From NCBI GenBank assembly GCA_027886185.1, contig WOAB01000843.1:1-64000 (forward strand): a DNA stretch of 64,000 nt. Reading direction: 5' to 3'. A program made the position numbers and the translations under genes. The notes under the pieces are model-generated. The model saw only the letters and a list, made by a program, of their open reading frames with translations, searched no databases and was not told the origin of the DNA. Of the stretch, positions 45,755 through 57,396 are shown piece by piece. Numbering within the stretch: position 1 is the first letter of the stretch; every line of letters begins with the position of its first letter. The stretch is from Rheum nobile (Eukaryota; Streptophyta; Magnoliopsida; Caryophyllales; Polygonaceae).

Positions 45755-48502
45755 TTTCCGCTTTCCTGACGACCTTGGCCGACTGAATGGGCAGAACTGG
45801 GATAGGCTGCATCATCCCAAACTGCCTGAGGACTCTGTCCGGGTGGTACGGCTCCTAAACATCTACAATGCGCAGTATACCGCGAAACCTGGCAGGAGCT
45901 ACCTCAGGAGCCTGGAAGTCCAACCCCACCCAGGGGGTCCAGGTAATATGTAAAGTCAAAAAGGCAAAGTGAATACATATATACTAAAATAAATTAAAGA
46001 CTAAGATATCGAAAATTACGTGTACTATTCTACCTCCTCGTATCTCATGCGGTCCAACATGCGGCGTATGGCGATCAAACGACCGGTGTCTCTACTGTTC
46101 GGCACCTCCGCGGCACCACAAACAGCTCCTCCAAAGGCTTGAGGATTCGTGACATATTGTTCCCGAAAATGTGGAAAATATGCCCAAACCCAGCACTGTA
46201 AATGAATAACTAAGGACATTAATGACCAAAATATTAAAACGTAACTTAATATTTGACTAATCTATCTAATATCTTACCCTGATCAGAATCCCGCACGATG
46301 CAATGCCCTGTGCTCCACGCCTAGACGCCTGTCCCAAGTTGCGGTAGACGTACGCTAGAATCCCAGCTCCCCATGCAGTGTCGCATGTGACGTCATGGTC
46401 AAACAAAAGCGCCAACCACTTCTGCTTCGCGGCGTTAGTGGACTTGTCCACCAGTACAGTCGAGCCGAGAAGCAAGAAGAGGTAGTACGTAGCAATAACG
46501 CCCTCGTCACGAACCTCACTCCTCATCCAGGCCTCCAGTACTGTAGTCTCTAAATGCCCCAAAGGAATACCACCAGCTGTGTGCCATCTCCTCACCTCCT
46601 CCTCAGCAACGCCCAGATCAGCACATATGCGCTGTTTCACTGTCGGCTCATCGAGGTCTGAAGTGCAGCTCCTCCCACGTATGGGAACCTGTAAGATCTG
46701 GTGAATATCAGCAAGGGTGATGGTCATCTCTTCGAAGGGCATATGAAATGTGTTCGTCTCGGGATGCCATCTCTCCACAAATGCCGAAATCAACGCCGCA
46801 TCCATGCTGCATGCTATGCCTAGTGTGCGTAGACCGGTAAGCCCGCTCCACTCCGCCAGCCTAAACCACGTATGTGGCTCAAGGCTAATGTAATGCTCGT
46901 GTGTAGAACAATGGGCTGTGCGGAAATGGATCCTCAGAATCTTACGACTCTGAATTAACGGTATTTAAAATTAGTATACAATTTCGAATAAAAAACATTT
47001 ATAGGTAAAACACATAAACTAAAAAACCTAAAACATACCAGGTCCTGCTCCGCCTGACGACAGGCTACCCCGCTACGACGAGGCTCCGCCTGCTCGGCAA
47101 TCTGAGGAACAGGAGCATCCTCAACAACTGCAATGTCTCCTCTACGTCTCCGTCTCCTCTGCTGTACATGAGGCGGCATCTGCGGAAGTGCCTCAAGAGC
47201 GGGCTGAGGTATAGGACGGTCAAATATGGCCCGAGCAATGTGTGTCTCGTAGCTAGAGAGAAGAATCGGACACCTTGAGCCTCCAGGCATCCAAGGATGG
47301 TAAGTATGTACAACAAATGGACCGGCAGGAGGTGGAGAAGAAGGACCAACATGAGGTGGAGAAGAAGGACCAACATGAGGTGGAGAAGAAGGACCGGCAG
47401 AAAGTGGAGAAGAAATATCGGCAGAAGGTGTAGAAGAAGGATCAGCATGGGATGGAGAGGGGACAGGAGTAGGTATCGACCCAAAAAAAGGCGGGGAATG
47501 AAAAAATGGAATGTCGTCCGTACTCAACTCCTGCGTCGGTAATGTAGGCTCCACAGACTCAACAAAGTCATACCCTGTCCCATGATGCGACTGCTCCTCA
47601 ACAGCCTCATCATCAACCGTCATCGGCTCAGCTACCAAGTCCTCGGCGTCCTCCAAATAGTCATCATCATCAGTGCCGGTCATAGGCGGCTGCGAAGATA
47701 CCGCACTAGACGACAATATATCAGTACTCACAGTACCGGCGCGATGACGAATAGACTCCGATATACCAACACGCCGGGTGCGGTTAACAACAACAGGTGT
47801 CGGCTCCGTCCGCCCAGTAGGGGTGATGACCGCCAATATACTCTAATTTTTTAGATACTATTTTAATTAGGGACTAATTAATACATTTAGGAACTTAAAT
47901 GATTAATTTTAGAATTTATTATACTTGTTATTTTCTAAATATACTATACGAGCCAATAATTCTAATCTATAACTACATAATTTACGAAAATTAGGGACTA
48001 ATTATTTACTAAATTTTTCTATTTCAAATTAACAACATTATTTACTAAATTAATTTTAGAATTTACTAAATTATTTAATAAATTATTTGCTAAATTAGAG
48101 ACTAATTATTTACAAAAACAATTACGATAATAATGATCAATTTAAAATTTAAAATAATACCGCTCGTAGACCGATTTGACTCGATCCAGGCGTCATCGGA
48201 GTTGTATCCGCTAGGTCCCTAGCTCGACCTCCCCTTCCACCACGGGTCCGAGCTCCGCCGAAAACCACCAAGCCCTCCTCCTCCTCCTCCTCTACCGCCA
48301 TCCAAGCAGACATTCCGCTGGAGCTCGCACCACCGGCGCCGGAAGCGCCTCCTCCAGCAGCCTCCGCGTCTCTCGGCGTCGCGCCCCCGGTCGCCCCTTG
48401 CTCCAGATTTCCGGCTGCCGCTCCGCCGCCGCTTTTGGACCTCTCTCCGCCGCCAATGAACTCGCCCAAACCATCCCAATCACAATCCATGCCTAATTTC
48501 AA
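45576..48502 (-). pseudogene. Plant mobile domain (PMD, MAIN-like) gene with one amber codon
   Basis: Five exons join in phase: 48161-48502, 47039-47842, 46278-46949, 46034-46195 and 45576-45983, 796 codons. Exon 1 is Gly/Ala/Glu-rich. Exon 2 is disordered, with repeated GPSSPPHV units. Exons 3-5 carry the PMD core (WFRLAEWSGL, ERWHPETNTFHMPFEEMTI, LQVPIRGR, CWVWAYFPHF) and the tail YLDWYDE. TAG at 45855-45857 interrupts exon 5 at about codon 703, where the frame otherwise stays open to 45576. PMD proteins act in meristem maintenance and TE silencing in Arabidopsis and are often carried by MULEs; cargo status here follows from position. Confidence 0.8.
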
Positions 48503-48930
48503 ACAATCGAAGCAAATGGAGGAGAGATTTCGTCGAAATCGTTTTCGAATTTTTTAGGTTTGAAAGCGTCTGGAGGAAGAAGATGAAGTGGAAACTTAAG
48601 CGTCTAAAACAAGACGCCTAACTTAGGCGTCTGGTTTTACTGGGGAATGGGCCGGCCCAATAACCCATATAACCACACGCCTAAGTTAGGCGTCTGGGTT
48701 TACTGGGGAATGGGCAAAGGCTATTGGGCCGGCCCAATAACCCATATAACCAGACGCCTAATCTAGGCGTGTGGTTAAACGCCTAAGCTAAGCGTGTGGT
48801 TCATACATGTTTTCGAAAATGGCAAGAATACCCCTCCACGCTTAGATTAGGCGTGTAAAATCAGACGCTTACCTTAAGCGTGTAGAATAGCGTCCATTTA
48901 GACAATTTTCCGCGTGTATTTAGCATGTCC

Positions 48931-50030
48931 GTATAATTAATGCGTCCGTACTGTACATTTTTATAAAAATGACCAGCTGCTGATGAATGTAGATATATTA
49001 CTATATTAGATTGACTTGTTGGTTTGATTTGAGCAAACTGTATATGGGATTTGTTCAATGGACAAGTATAATCTACTATATAATAACTATAATAACTAAA
49101 GCAGTATTTCGGCTGCACAGCACGCGCTCCGAGACTGCACTCGGAATTTTCGGTGCCACGTGTCACAGTTGTATTATTTTTGACACGTGTTACCAAACTG
49201 TTAATTCGTTTCTTTTGTACTGCCAAAGAATTTGTGGTATTGTTTTATTGTTTTATTTAGGCGGATTTGGCAACAGATTTGTACGAATTCAATATTGAAA
49301 ATCTTTCTAAAAAAATATATAAATATTGTCTTACCTAAAATATTTGTATACAATTAAATCACGATTTCTTTGGCAGAAAAATGGTATGTTTTGAATATAG
49401 TATATCTTACGAAATAAAACCGATTACCTAAAGTTTTTGTATACAATCAAATCACTATGCATACATAATTGCCCAGAAAACAAAACAACATATAAAACGT
49501 ATGTTGGCACCTATTAAACCTGCCATTTTACCTGCAAAATCCGCAAACTCTAAACAACATATAACACAATGCTCTAAAACTGAAATTGGAGCATATTAAA
49601 ACCTGAAATAGAAAACCGCAACCACAAACAAAGCACCCAAAAAACTGACAATAATACATATTTTAGTCCCGACTATACAAACATTATGATGAATGAAAAT
49701 ACATATTATGCAAATGCAGTCTGAACACAATGTTGTGATGCTGGTTAAAACCTGTCCATAAATAACCACATGGAATATTATTAGCATAAACATGATCTGC
49801 ATAATATTAGGCATAATATCACTTGTCATCACATTAAATATATGTTACCATATATTTTATTTCAAAAGATCACGATTACATCTGCCCAAATTTGTCAACC
49901 AAAACTTGTGGTACAAGACTCTACAGCTCATTCAAATGTTCGTCTATAAATCTACAACTTATCATTGGAACCAATTACATAAACTTCAACAGAATACATA
50001 CATTTAAGAGGTAATCCTTACCCCATCGTC
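48931..50030. other. Gene-free interval
   Basis: No supported gene. A diverged duplication of about 110 bp (TTACCTAAA...GTATACAAT...AAATCAC) lies at 49330-49460. The remainder is AT-rich single-copy-looking DNA. Confidence 0.45.
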
Positions 50031-51733
50031 TTCCCCAGTGAGTTTTCACTGTCGGCGTCTCGCCTCTATAGCCTCGTCGCACCCGCGGTCAAGCCGCCGC
50101 ACCCGCGGTGGGTCTGGGCGTGTGTGGTTGTGGCTTGGGCTTTGTGATCTCGTTTGGGACTTTCGTTCCTTCGATTTTGTTCGTTTTTCTTTAGATTCGT
50201 ATTTTTATTGTCGAATCTAACTTAGGGTTTCGTTATGGGTCGTTCCGTAGGAAATCATAATCTGAGTTCTTCCTCGTTTTGGACCCGGAAACCCGTCGTC
50301 TCAAGCTTCGTTGAGCTTCGTCTAATCTAAGGCAAGTGGCGGTTCACTCTTGCTTATCATTCCATATTTATATTGATTATCAATTGTTTAATTGTTAATT
50401 AATTTGGGATGAATTATTGTTTTCGTCTGGGAACAGTTTTGATAACTGTATGTGATTTTAAAAGAGATATTATAATAGGTTGTATATTGCTAGAACAATG
50501 CTATTATATATATATATATGATTGAAATACAAATATTATAATAGGTTGTATATACTGCTAGAAACAACGCTATTATATCTGTTATTGGCCTCGATGGCTT
50601 TGATGTGAATTATTGCTCTTATGTTTTAACTGTTTAGTTAGAACGAGTATTCGTAGGAACACTATGTACCTTACGAGGTTTAGTGGTTTCTTGATAATGG
50701 TGCTAGGATGATTTTCCCTAGTATCTTCGGTCATGACCTTACCCTTACTCAGGATACGTGCACACAACTGGTGCCGCCATTTGGGATGTATTCCCTTTGA
50801 TATCTCTTGTGAGGAGATCCGATATCTCTCGTGAAGAGATCTTAAAAGCTTATAACGTAAATGTACGTTTTGGAATTAAATAAGATAAGTGCTTTAGTGC
50901 ACATAATTAATGAACCTTGGGCGAGAAGTACAACGTGGAAACTCGTCTGGGCTTCGATTAGAGTAAGTCCACCTTCCGAATCTGAATTCGCATTATACAG
51001 TGAGGTTGGTTGTGGACCCAAATAGTCAAGTCGCTTTTAAATGTTTGCGTGAAACTTTAATGTTCCCAAACACTTGTCATACTTCCGATAAGACTCAATT
51101 CGTTGGAGTCTTCTCTTCATATGTTTCCTTAAGACTCATTCTTTCAGAGTTCTTTCTCTTGATCATGCCTTTTTGTATATTTCAGTAGGAGTATGGTGGT
51201 TGACCATCGTCATCGACTTTTATTCGAGAAGCGATGAGTCTAACCTAATACGACTACTTAGAACCTTTCTGTTTTACCCTTGCATAGTCTTTCATTAGAC
51301 TAACCAACCGGTTATATTCCCTTGCATGGTTGGCTGGTGTCATCCGTCTCATACGGCACATCAGATAAACTGCAGTTCCAATGAAGGCTAGAAACGACAA
51401 CGAAGGCAGTTGAAATTTTGAAGAGTTTTACCAGGTTGAGATTCCTTGGCGGGTGATCGTTTAGATCAAGACCCTTGTGTTATTTTATTTAAAAGACTTC
51501 CGCTGTGTTAAACATATTTTATGTCAAGACTACTCTGTATTCTCAGTTGTATTTCAGATTATGGATGTAATGCCGAGACAATGATTTTAATCAAAAGTTA
51601 TGATATTTTGTATTATAACTGTCGTTTTATGATTTATATAAACGGGTTAAGCCTGGGGTGGCTTCAGATGTGAAATCTGAGGTCACTGGCGGTAATATCT
51701 TTCAAGGATATATATTTGGGGGTGTTACAGATC

Positions 51734-51746
51734 TGGTATCAGAGCT
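51734..51746 (+). promoter_or_regulatory. tRNA-Met primer-binding site of the gypsy element
   Basis: TGGTATCAGAGCT follows GTGTTACAGATC, the expected LTR end and short spacer. This fixes the plus orientation of the element. Confidence 0.85.
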
Positions 51747-51964
51747 GAATTTTTTTTAAAACGGGTGGGTTTTAAAACATTTTTTTGGAACAATTTTTTT
51801 TGTAAACTGTTTACTCGTTTGAAACTGAGAAATGTTTTCGAAGGCTCTGAATTTCCAAGTAAAATTTTTATTCTGCCGATCTAGTCGTGCCTTCACTTTA
51901 GTCTGATATGGAAGCGAACTTCTATATTTAGAAAGACTAACTCTTTTCTCGTCACTCGTAGGTT

Positions 51965-52807
51965 ATGGGTGGATGTTTTTCTCTTCGAAGGGACTCAGAA
52001 GAAGCCAAGGTGGCTCCGCCATCTCCATTAAGGCTTGAGTTTCCAGTTCCCCTACGATGCTTCGAAGTAGGAGAATCAAGTAGTCCACCCGAGGAGGTGA
52101 AGACTGTACTACTCGAGTCAGTAGTACTACTGTCTGATAGGGCCAAGGTTCCAGTGGCAGAACCTACAAAGGAGCCAAGGGAGGACACGGAAAATGAAGA
52201 GGAGTGGTCAAGATATGCAAGAGGGCATTACAACGACGATGTCATGATTGAGATGATTCCCGAGGAGGATCTAGAAGAAGAGGATCATGAAGAAGACCCA
52301 GAAGAGGATCCGGAAGAAGAGGACCCCGAGGAGGACCTCGAGGGACAGGGCCACGAGTCTGATGGCTTAGAGCGCTTGTTGGTAGGCAGCGAGGACCCGG
52401 AAATGGAATTTATCTATCCAAGCCCGGAGTTGCCGCCTGAGCAAGAGTACTTGCCATTGACTTTTGCCGATTGGGGTACCCTTTACGAGGTGGTATTTCC
52501 CAGAAGAAGGAATGGTCCACGAAATGCATCTGAGAACTCACAGCCTATTCCTGCTCAGAGAAGGCTAATGTTGAGTCCTGACTCGCGAGAGGCACTTCGC
52601 CTAAGTCAGATGTTTTCCCCTGAAGAGCGCCGCCAGATGGACGAGGCGGTTGAGAATGCTAGAAGAAGGGCAAGACCAAGCAATGAGCCATGTGCTCCAG
52701 GACCGAGCAGGGTGAGGAGTCTTTCACCAGACTCCGATGGTAAACCCCGTTCGAAGAAGCCATGTATGAGGAGTGACGATTACAGGAAATGTTTCAGGGC
52801 GCCATGA
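51965..52807 (+). CDS. Acidic 280-aa ORF between primer site and gag
   Basis: An intact frame starting MGGCFS, a context compatible with N-myristoylation and Cys palmitoylation. Residues about 75-130 are an Asp/Glu-rich run with EEDPEED-type repeats. A Pro-rich middle with TFADWGTLYEVVFPRR follows, then a Ser/Arg-rich basic C-terminus with a nuclear-signal-like KPRSKKP. No family is recognised. It is followed by AATAAA at 52945-52950 and only then by gag, so it may be expressed from its own transcript. It could be a captured or lineage-specific accessory ORF. Confidence 0.6.
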   Translation: MGGCFSLRRDSEEAKVAPPSPLRLEFPVPLRCFEVGESSSPPEEVKTVLLESVVLLSDRAKVPVAEPTKEPREDTENEEEWSRYARGHYNDDVMIEMIPEEDLEEEDHEEDPEEDPEEEDPEEDLEGQGHESDGLERLLVGSEDPEMEFIYPSPELPPEQEYLPLTFADWGTLYEVVFPRRRNGPRNASENSQPIPAQRRLMLSPDSREALRLSQMFSPEERRQMDEAVENARRRARPSNEPCAPGPSRVRSLSPDSDGKPRSKKPCMRSDDYRKCFRAP

Positions 52808-53049
52808 TTGGGCAAGTACTGATTAGCAGTTCCCTTTGTAGTATTTCAATGATTGTTTTGTTAAGAACCTAAGTCTCCGGGCAATTTTGTTTTGACGCTC
52901 GGGAGATCCCTTTTGTAAAACGTATTAGCTCAGTTGAGCTTATCAATAAAAATTACCAAGTTTGATCTATTCTGAGTTGATTTTTATTACGTTAAATATA
53001 TTGAATGATATTAATGTAATAAAATACTTGGAATTTGATCGGTAAACAG

Positions 53050-53634
53050 ATGGTGAACACAAGGAATACCATTTGTACTGGTGCTGGGCCAAGCAACGAC
53101 CCCAGACCAAACGTGAGGAATGTCGCGAACCCTGTGGAGGAACACGAGTCTGTTCCCAACAACAATCCTAGAGGCAGTGACCAAGCTCAGGTCAACACTC
53201 CAATGGTATTTGACGCCGCAACAATAGAGGCAATTCAGGGGATTGTAATGCAAGCATTCACCGACATCATGCGACCAATTACGCCTCAGGCATAGGCTGT
53301 GCCAATTCCTCCAGCGATTCCTAGATTTGAGGAGCCAGTTGTCCATGCGCCGCAAGAAGAAGCAGTCAAGAGTAGGGGCGACTATGGCCGAGCACTGAAG
53401 GCCATAAGCTCTATGAGGCCCGACTGCTATGATGGGAAGGGAGAACCAGTCAGGGTGACACATTGGTTCTCGCACATGGAGCGACTATTCCACAATGTTG
53501 AGTGCTCTGAAGCAGAGAAGGTGCACATTGCATGCCTTTAGCTGAAGGAAGTAGCCAGTGAATGGTGGGAAGGTACAAGTTTGGCTGATCACCCAGGTTT
53601 GAATTGGGGAATATTTAAAGCCAAGATGACTGAT
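53050..53634 (+). pseudogene. Ty3/gypsy gag fragment with two amber codons
   Basis: Starts MVNTRN. The capsid-like part includes FDAATIEAIQ, RALKAISSMRP, VTHWFSHMERLFHNV and EWWEGTSLADHPGLNW. TAG at 53293-53295 and 53539-53541 interrupt one otherwise continuous frame at places where Gln fits. It ends mid-domain at 53634, where another element's LTR starts. Confidence 0.8.
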
Positions 53635-54304
53635 TGTTTTGGGGTGAAAAGATCGGACGACCTAAATCGCCTTAAACGGGGTAACTAGTCGATCGGGTGA
53701 TAGAAAATAATCCAAACCAAGCCAAAAATAGACAAACACAGAATAAATGTATAATAACGTGATGATCTTATTAGATGTCGTGTGAATCAGACTGAATCGT
53801 GATACAACTTATCGTAATAAAACCAGAGATCGAGTGAGACTCGACCGGCGACTTGTGAGTGGCGACTGACAGAGATCTAGCATAAGCAGCCGTTAGAGAG
53901 CTAGGTGGAGAGCGAGAGTGCTATTCTGGTGAGTTGTCTTTTTTTCGAACGCTTGTCCTGTGTGTAATTGTGTAGTCCTCTTCTTATCTTCCTTGTCGTC
54001 CTGATATGGTAAGTCTTTTACTCTTGTGACCGTTTATGCTTTGGCCGAATATTCCATCTTCAATGCTCGGAGTGATGGTGAAGATTGCGCCATTAAATCT
54101 CTGCATTTATGGTGGTTTGAAGGCACTGGCCGTTGCGTGATCTAGCATTTAATGCTTGGTGAGATCCTCGCGATCCTGCCGGAAGGCATTCGACCAGAGA
54201 CGTCTCGTCGGATCCTCTGGGCTTTCTTCTTCGATCTTCCGATTGGCAATGGGCTTGGGTTCGACCGATTTGACCCATCCTCTCTGGAGAATCCTGGCCC
54301 AACA
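53635..54304 (-). repeat. Tat element 3' LTR
   Basis: About 670 bp reading TGTTGGGCC...CCAAAACA on the minus strand. It closely matches 63004-63674 with scattered transitions and a single-base indel. The adjoining TTGGGGCTAT on the minus strand (about 54305-54318) may be the polypurine tract. Confidence 0.85.
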
Positions 54305-54611
54305 ATAGCCCCAAGTTGCTATGGGCTTACGGTTTAGGCAAGTTGACCGGAATCCGTGGCAACTTCTCTAGACGCGATCTCCACCTTCCAATTTGGCGCG
54401 TTTGCTCAGGGCTACGTGGCGCGTGATCGAGGCATGATGCGATGCCTCTGCAGGCCTTCACTTCCTTCCATAAATTCGTAGCAGAAGGAATCGATTACTC
54501 TTCATCATCTTCCTTTGCAAGTTTCTAGTAAGCCTCTTGGTTTCTCTTGCCATAGCTTTCTGATTTCTCTTAGTCGTAGCTCTTCGATTCTCCTCTTTTC
54601 CCATTCTCGAA

Positions 54612-56541
54612 ATGGTTTCTCTCGAGGCTTCTGAGTCGTCGAAGACTCTCTCCGATTCTCGCGAAGGCGAAGCTCCTCCTCGTTTTATTTTGAAGGAGTC
54701 GGATGCGTTGGTTAGCACTATGTCCCAGGCAGAACTGGATCAGGTGCTCCAAGTCGGAGGTTTTCCGCCGGAGACGGTTGCCAGACTGCCTCACCCAGAC
54801 GAGAGGGCCGATGCTCGCTATGAGGGATGGGTTTGCTTCTACTCTTACCCGTTTAGAATAGGGCATAGATTTCCTTTTTCCCCCTTGTCAGGGACTTCTT
54901 AGTTATGTTGGCGCTGGTGCCATGTCAAGTAATGCCTCAGGCGTGGAGAGTACTTAGGGTTTTCGACCTTGTGAATGTTCAAACTGGGGCTGATTTTGAC
55001 TTCGACGCCCTGTGGTACAACTACTTCATAGGATCGAAGAGTTCCTGTCGCGTTCAGTTGCGTGTCCGACCTGGTCGGAAGCCCTTGGTGCAGAGCCCTG
55101 ATGTTAACGACCGCGGATGGGGGTCGAAGTTCTTTTTCGTCGAACGCTCTTCTCTGGAGAAGGAGGGAGAATGTCCGTTTTTGTTGACGGAGTGGCGAGT
55201 CGATAGTATGTACTTGTCTTTTCTTTCGTGTATTTGTGTGTCTTAACTCTTGCTTTAACTTTTCTTTTTTGTAGTCCCCGAACCAGAGGATCTAGAAGTG
55301 AGCAGCCGATCAGAGGGCTTGTCAAAGATTGTGCTTGAGATTCCCGTGTCTGAAAGGAAATTTGTGAACGTCAACTTGCTGGTGACGACTCCTGCCTCAC
55401 AAGAAGATATGTCGAATGTTTCTTCATCTCGTGCGAAAGGTAGACTTTTGGCTTTAGGAGTCTTTTTATTGTTTTTCGCTTTGTCGTGTACTTTAGGATT
55501 TCTCCTTTTTTGTTGTCCTGTCGTGTCAGGTTCCCCTGGTGGTCGGTCGAGTGCTTGGCTGAGGGTGGCGTCGGGAAAAAGCTTGATTGAGCAAAGGAAA
55601 GCAGCAGCCAAGGTGGCGTCGAGCAAACCGGCTCTGATTGACCTGACGACTACGGTTAAAGCTGGCTCTAAGAGGAAAGCGAGCGCTCATCCTGATGATG
55701 TCAAGGCGGAGGACGTCCCTAAGAAGAAAGGTGCGACCGCTGAAGGGGTCGGCAAGATCGATGCCGCAGGGCCGTCGATCGTTGATCTTTTTCGCGCTCA
55801 AGACCCGACTTTGAAGTCGGAAGTTAAAGACGTCTCCCCTTTGGACTGCATTGGTGAAGCGGGCAGTTCCGTGTGGAGGGTGTGTTGCCCTTTGTTTTGT
55901 GCGTTTTTGTATTTCTTTTGTTCGACTGTGTTTTCTGATTCACGTATTTGTGTTGTCGTATGCCTTTTTGTCAAGCTTTTCTATACTTCTTGGGAGCTTA
56001 CTCCGGTGTCCAGGCGATGCTTGTCAAGGCTGAGGACAGGGCTGCTAGGTCAGAGTCCGACCTTGCCTCTTTAAGGACCAAGCTGGAGGGAGCGGAGAGT
56101 CGTTGTCGTGAGACTGAGCGTCGTCTCACCAGGGAGCTAAAGAGCTGTCAAGGGGAGCTGGTCGCATGTCAGAGGGAGTTTGAAGAGTGCAGGGCAGGCA
56201 TTGAGGAGGAAGTGAAGCGGGCTCGGATTGCCGATGGTCAGATTGCTGGCGACGTTGGGGCCTTCTATGCGGTGAAATCGCGCATCGAGATGATTGAAGA
56301 GTTCAACGAGGGCAAGCATGAGCTCTAGGACCTGAAGGCGAAGAAGGAGACTTTGGACTCCATGTTTCCAAAGGGCGATCCTGATCAGGAGCTGTTCTGC
56401 TTAGCTGGCGTCGGAGAAGAGGCTGTGGATGAAGATGCCGATGAGGACGAAGCTCACTCTGGCGATGCTAAGCCGACCGACGAGATAGCCCCATTGGAGC
56501 CAGCCCCTGCCGAAGGTAATGTTGTTGTTCCCGATGCTTGA
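54612..56541 (+). pseudogene. Antisense accessory gene of the Tat element (Transposase_28-like)
   Basis: Plus-strand exons, opposite to pol: from 54612, with introns suggested by GT-AG at 55206-55274, 55440-55529 and about 55880-56013. The first exon carries the PDERADARYEGWVCFY and FPFSPL pattern typical of the 'putative gypsy type transposon' family. A one-base change near 54885 shifts the frame into MLALVPCQVMPQAWRV. Later parts are Lys-rich (GSKRKA) and a long coiled coil (LRTKLEGAESRCRETERRL). TAG at 56326-56328 falls where Gln is expected. Function is unknown; antisense ORFs in this position are known in Tat elements. Confidence 0.65.
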
Positions 56542-56583
56542 CTTTGTTTGTCCCACTTGTGTGTGGGTTTAGACATTTGGTGC

Positions 56584-56712
56584 CTTTGGATAATGTATGT
56601 TTTGGCGACCCGTCCACCATCGCGGGTCGCAGAATATTTCTGTTTGATGAAGTCCTATAGATGTGTAGGCAGACGATGTGGTTTGGCGACCCGTCCGCCA
56701 TCGCGGGTCGCG
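56584..56712 (+). repeat. Duplicated hairpin GCGACCCG...CGGGTCGC
   Basis: Two copies about 100 bp apart of an 8-bp stem, GCGACCCG/CGGGTCGC, with a 10-base loop differing at one base, downstream of the antisense gene. They could be 3' UTR structures or a duplication. 56713-57396 contains a short ATGCGATGGCATG-type repetitive stretch (57240-57320) and no gene. Confidence 0.6.
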
Positions 56713-57396
56713 TATTTATAAAAATGCTTTTTATTTTGCTGCAAATGTGTTTTTACATGTAGAATTGCATGCTAGTTTGTTTCGTACATGTTCGTCGAAC
56801 TTTCGAGGAAGTTGTCGATGACGTTTAGTATGTCGTGTATGTTGGTTTCACCCGTGTGCTCCGTCGAGTGGGGTTTCACCGTATGTATGTATGTATGTAG
56901 AGCAGGCCTGCGATGTGTTTGTGTATGTGTTAGTCATGACATTATGCCGGGGAGGTAAGCAATATATAATAAGGTGTTTGTTCCTTATGTTTAATTGCGT
57001 GAATGTAATAAGGTGTTGTACCTTATGTTTTGTATAAGGCAGGCGGTGTGCCGACGTGCCTGTGTTGTCATCTCCCCGTAATCCGATCGATCGTGTAAAT
57101 GTAAGCGCTATATGCGGATGACATGATCCATTTGCGAATGACTGGGTCCATTGTAAATGATGTTCTGTATTTGTGTTTTTGTAAGGAGGAAATCCTCGCT
57201 TAGTGTTAGATGATGACATGTAAAAGAAAGTAGCGATGTATATGCGATGGCATGCGGTATATATGCGACGGATGGCAATGTATATATGATAGCATGTGAT
57301 AGGTAGCAATGTATATGCGATGTATAGAGTTTTGCGTGATGTTTTTACCTTATCGGTTCAGAAATGGTATAGCTTGAGATGTGCTGCGTTCCAACT

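Larger units (their letters stand above)
42665..48930. mobile_element. Mutator-like element (MULE) carrying a plant-mobile-domain gene
   Basis: About 120-bp terminal inverted repeats share GCTAAATACACGCGGAAAA, TAAATGGACGCTATTCTACA and GGGGTATT. The inner part of both ends is filled with a palindromic minisatellite around CGCCTAATCTAGGCG. Inside are a MULE transposase gene (plus) and a PMD gene (minus) pointing at each other. No clean 9-bp duplication was seen (flanks ATTATTATA and GTATAATTA), so one boundary may be off or decayed. Confidence 0.85.
50030..53634 (+). mobile_element. Ty3/gypsy retrotransposon, 5' part, interrupted at 53634
   Basis: An LTR ends at TTACA 51729, four bases before a tRNA-Met primer site. 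An unusual acidic ORF and a Ty3-type gag follow on the plus strand. Gag is cut by the Tat-lineage LTR at 53635, and pol is not in the window. The left edge of the LTR is uncertain; I see the character of the sequence change near 50030 but no TG start. Confidence 0.65.

Noticed and set aside
48149..48502. Independent Gly/Ala-rich gene
   Set aside because: Its donor site and phase join it to the next exon of the PMD gene, so it is treated as that gene's exon 1.
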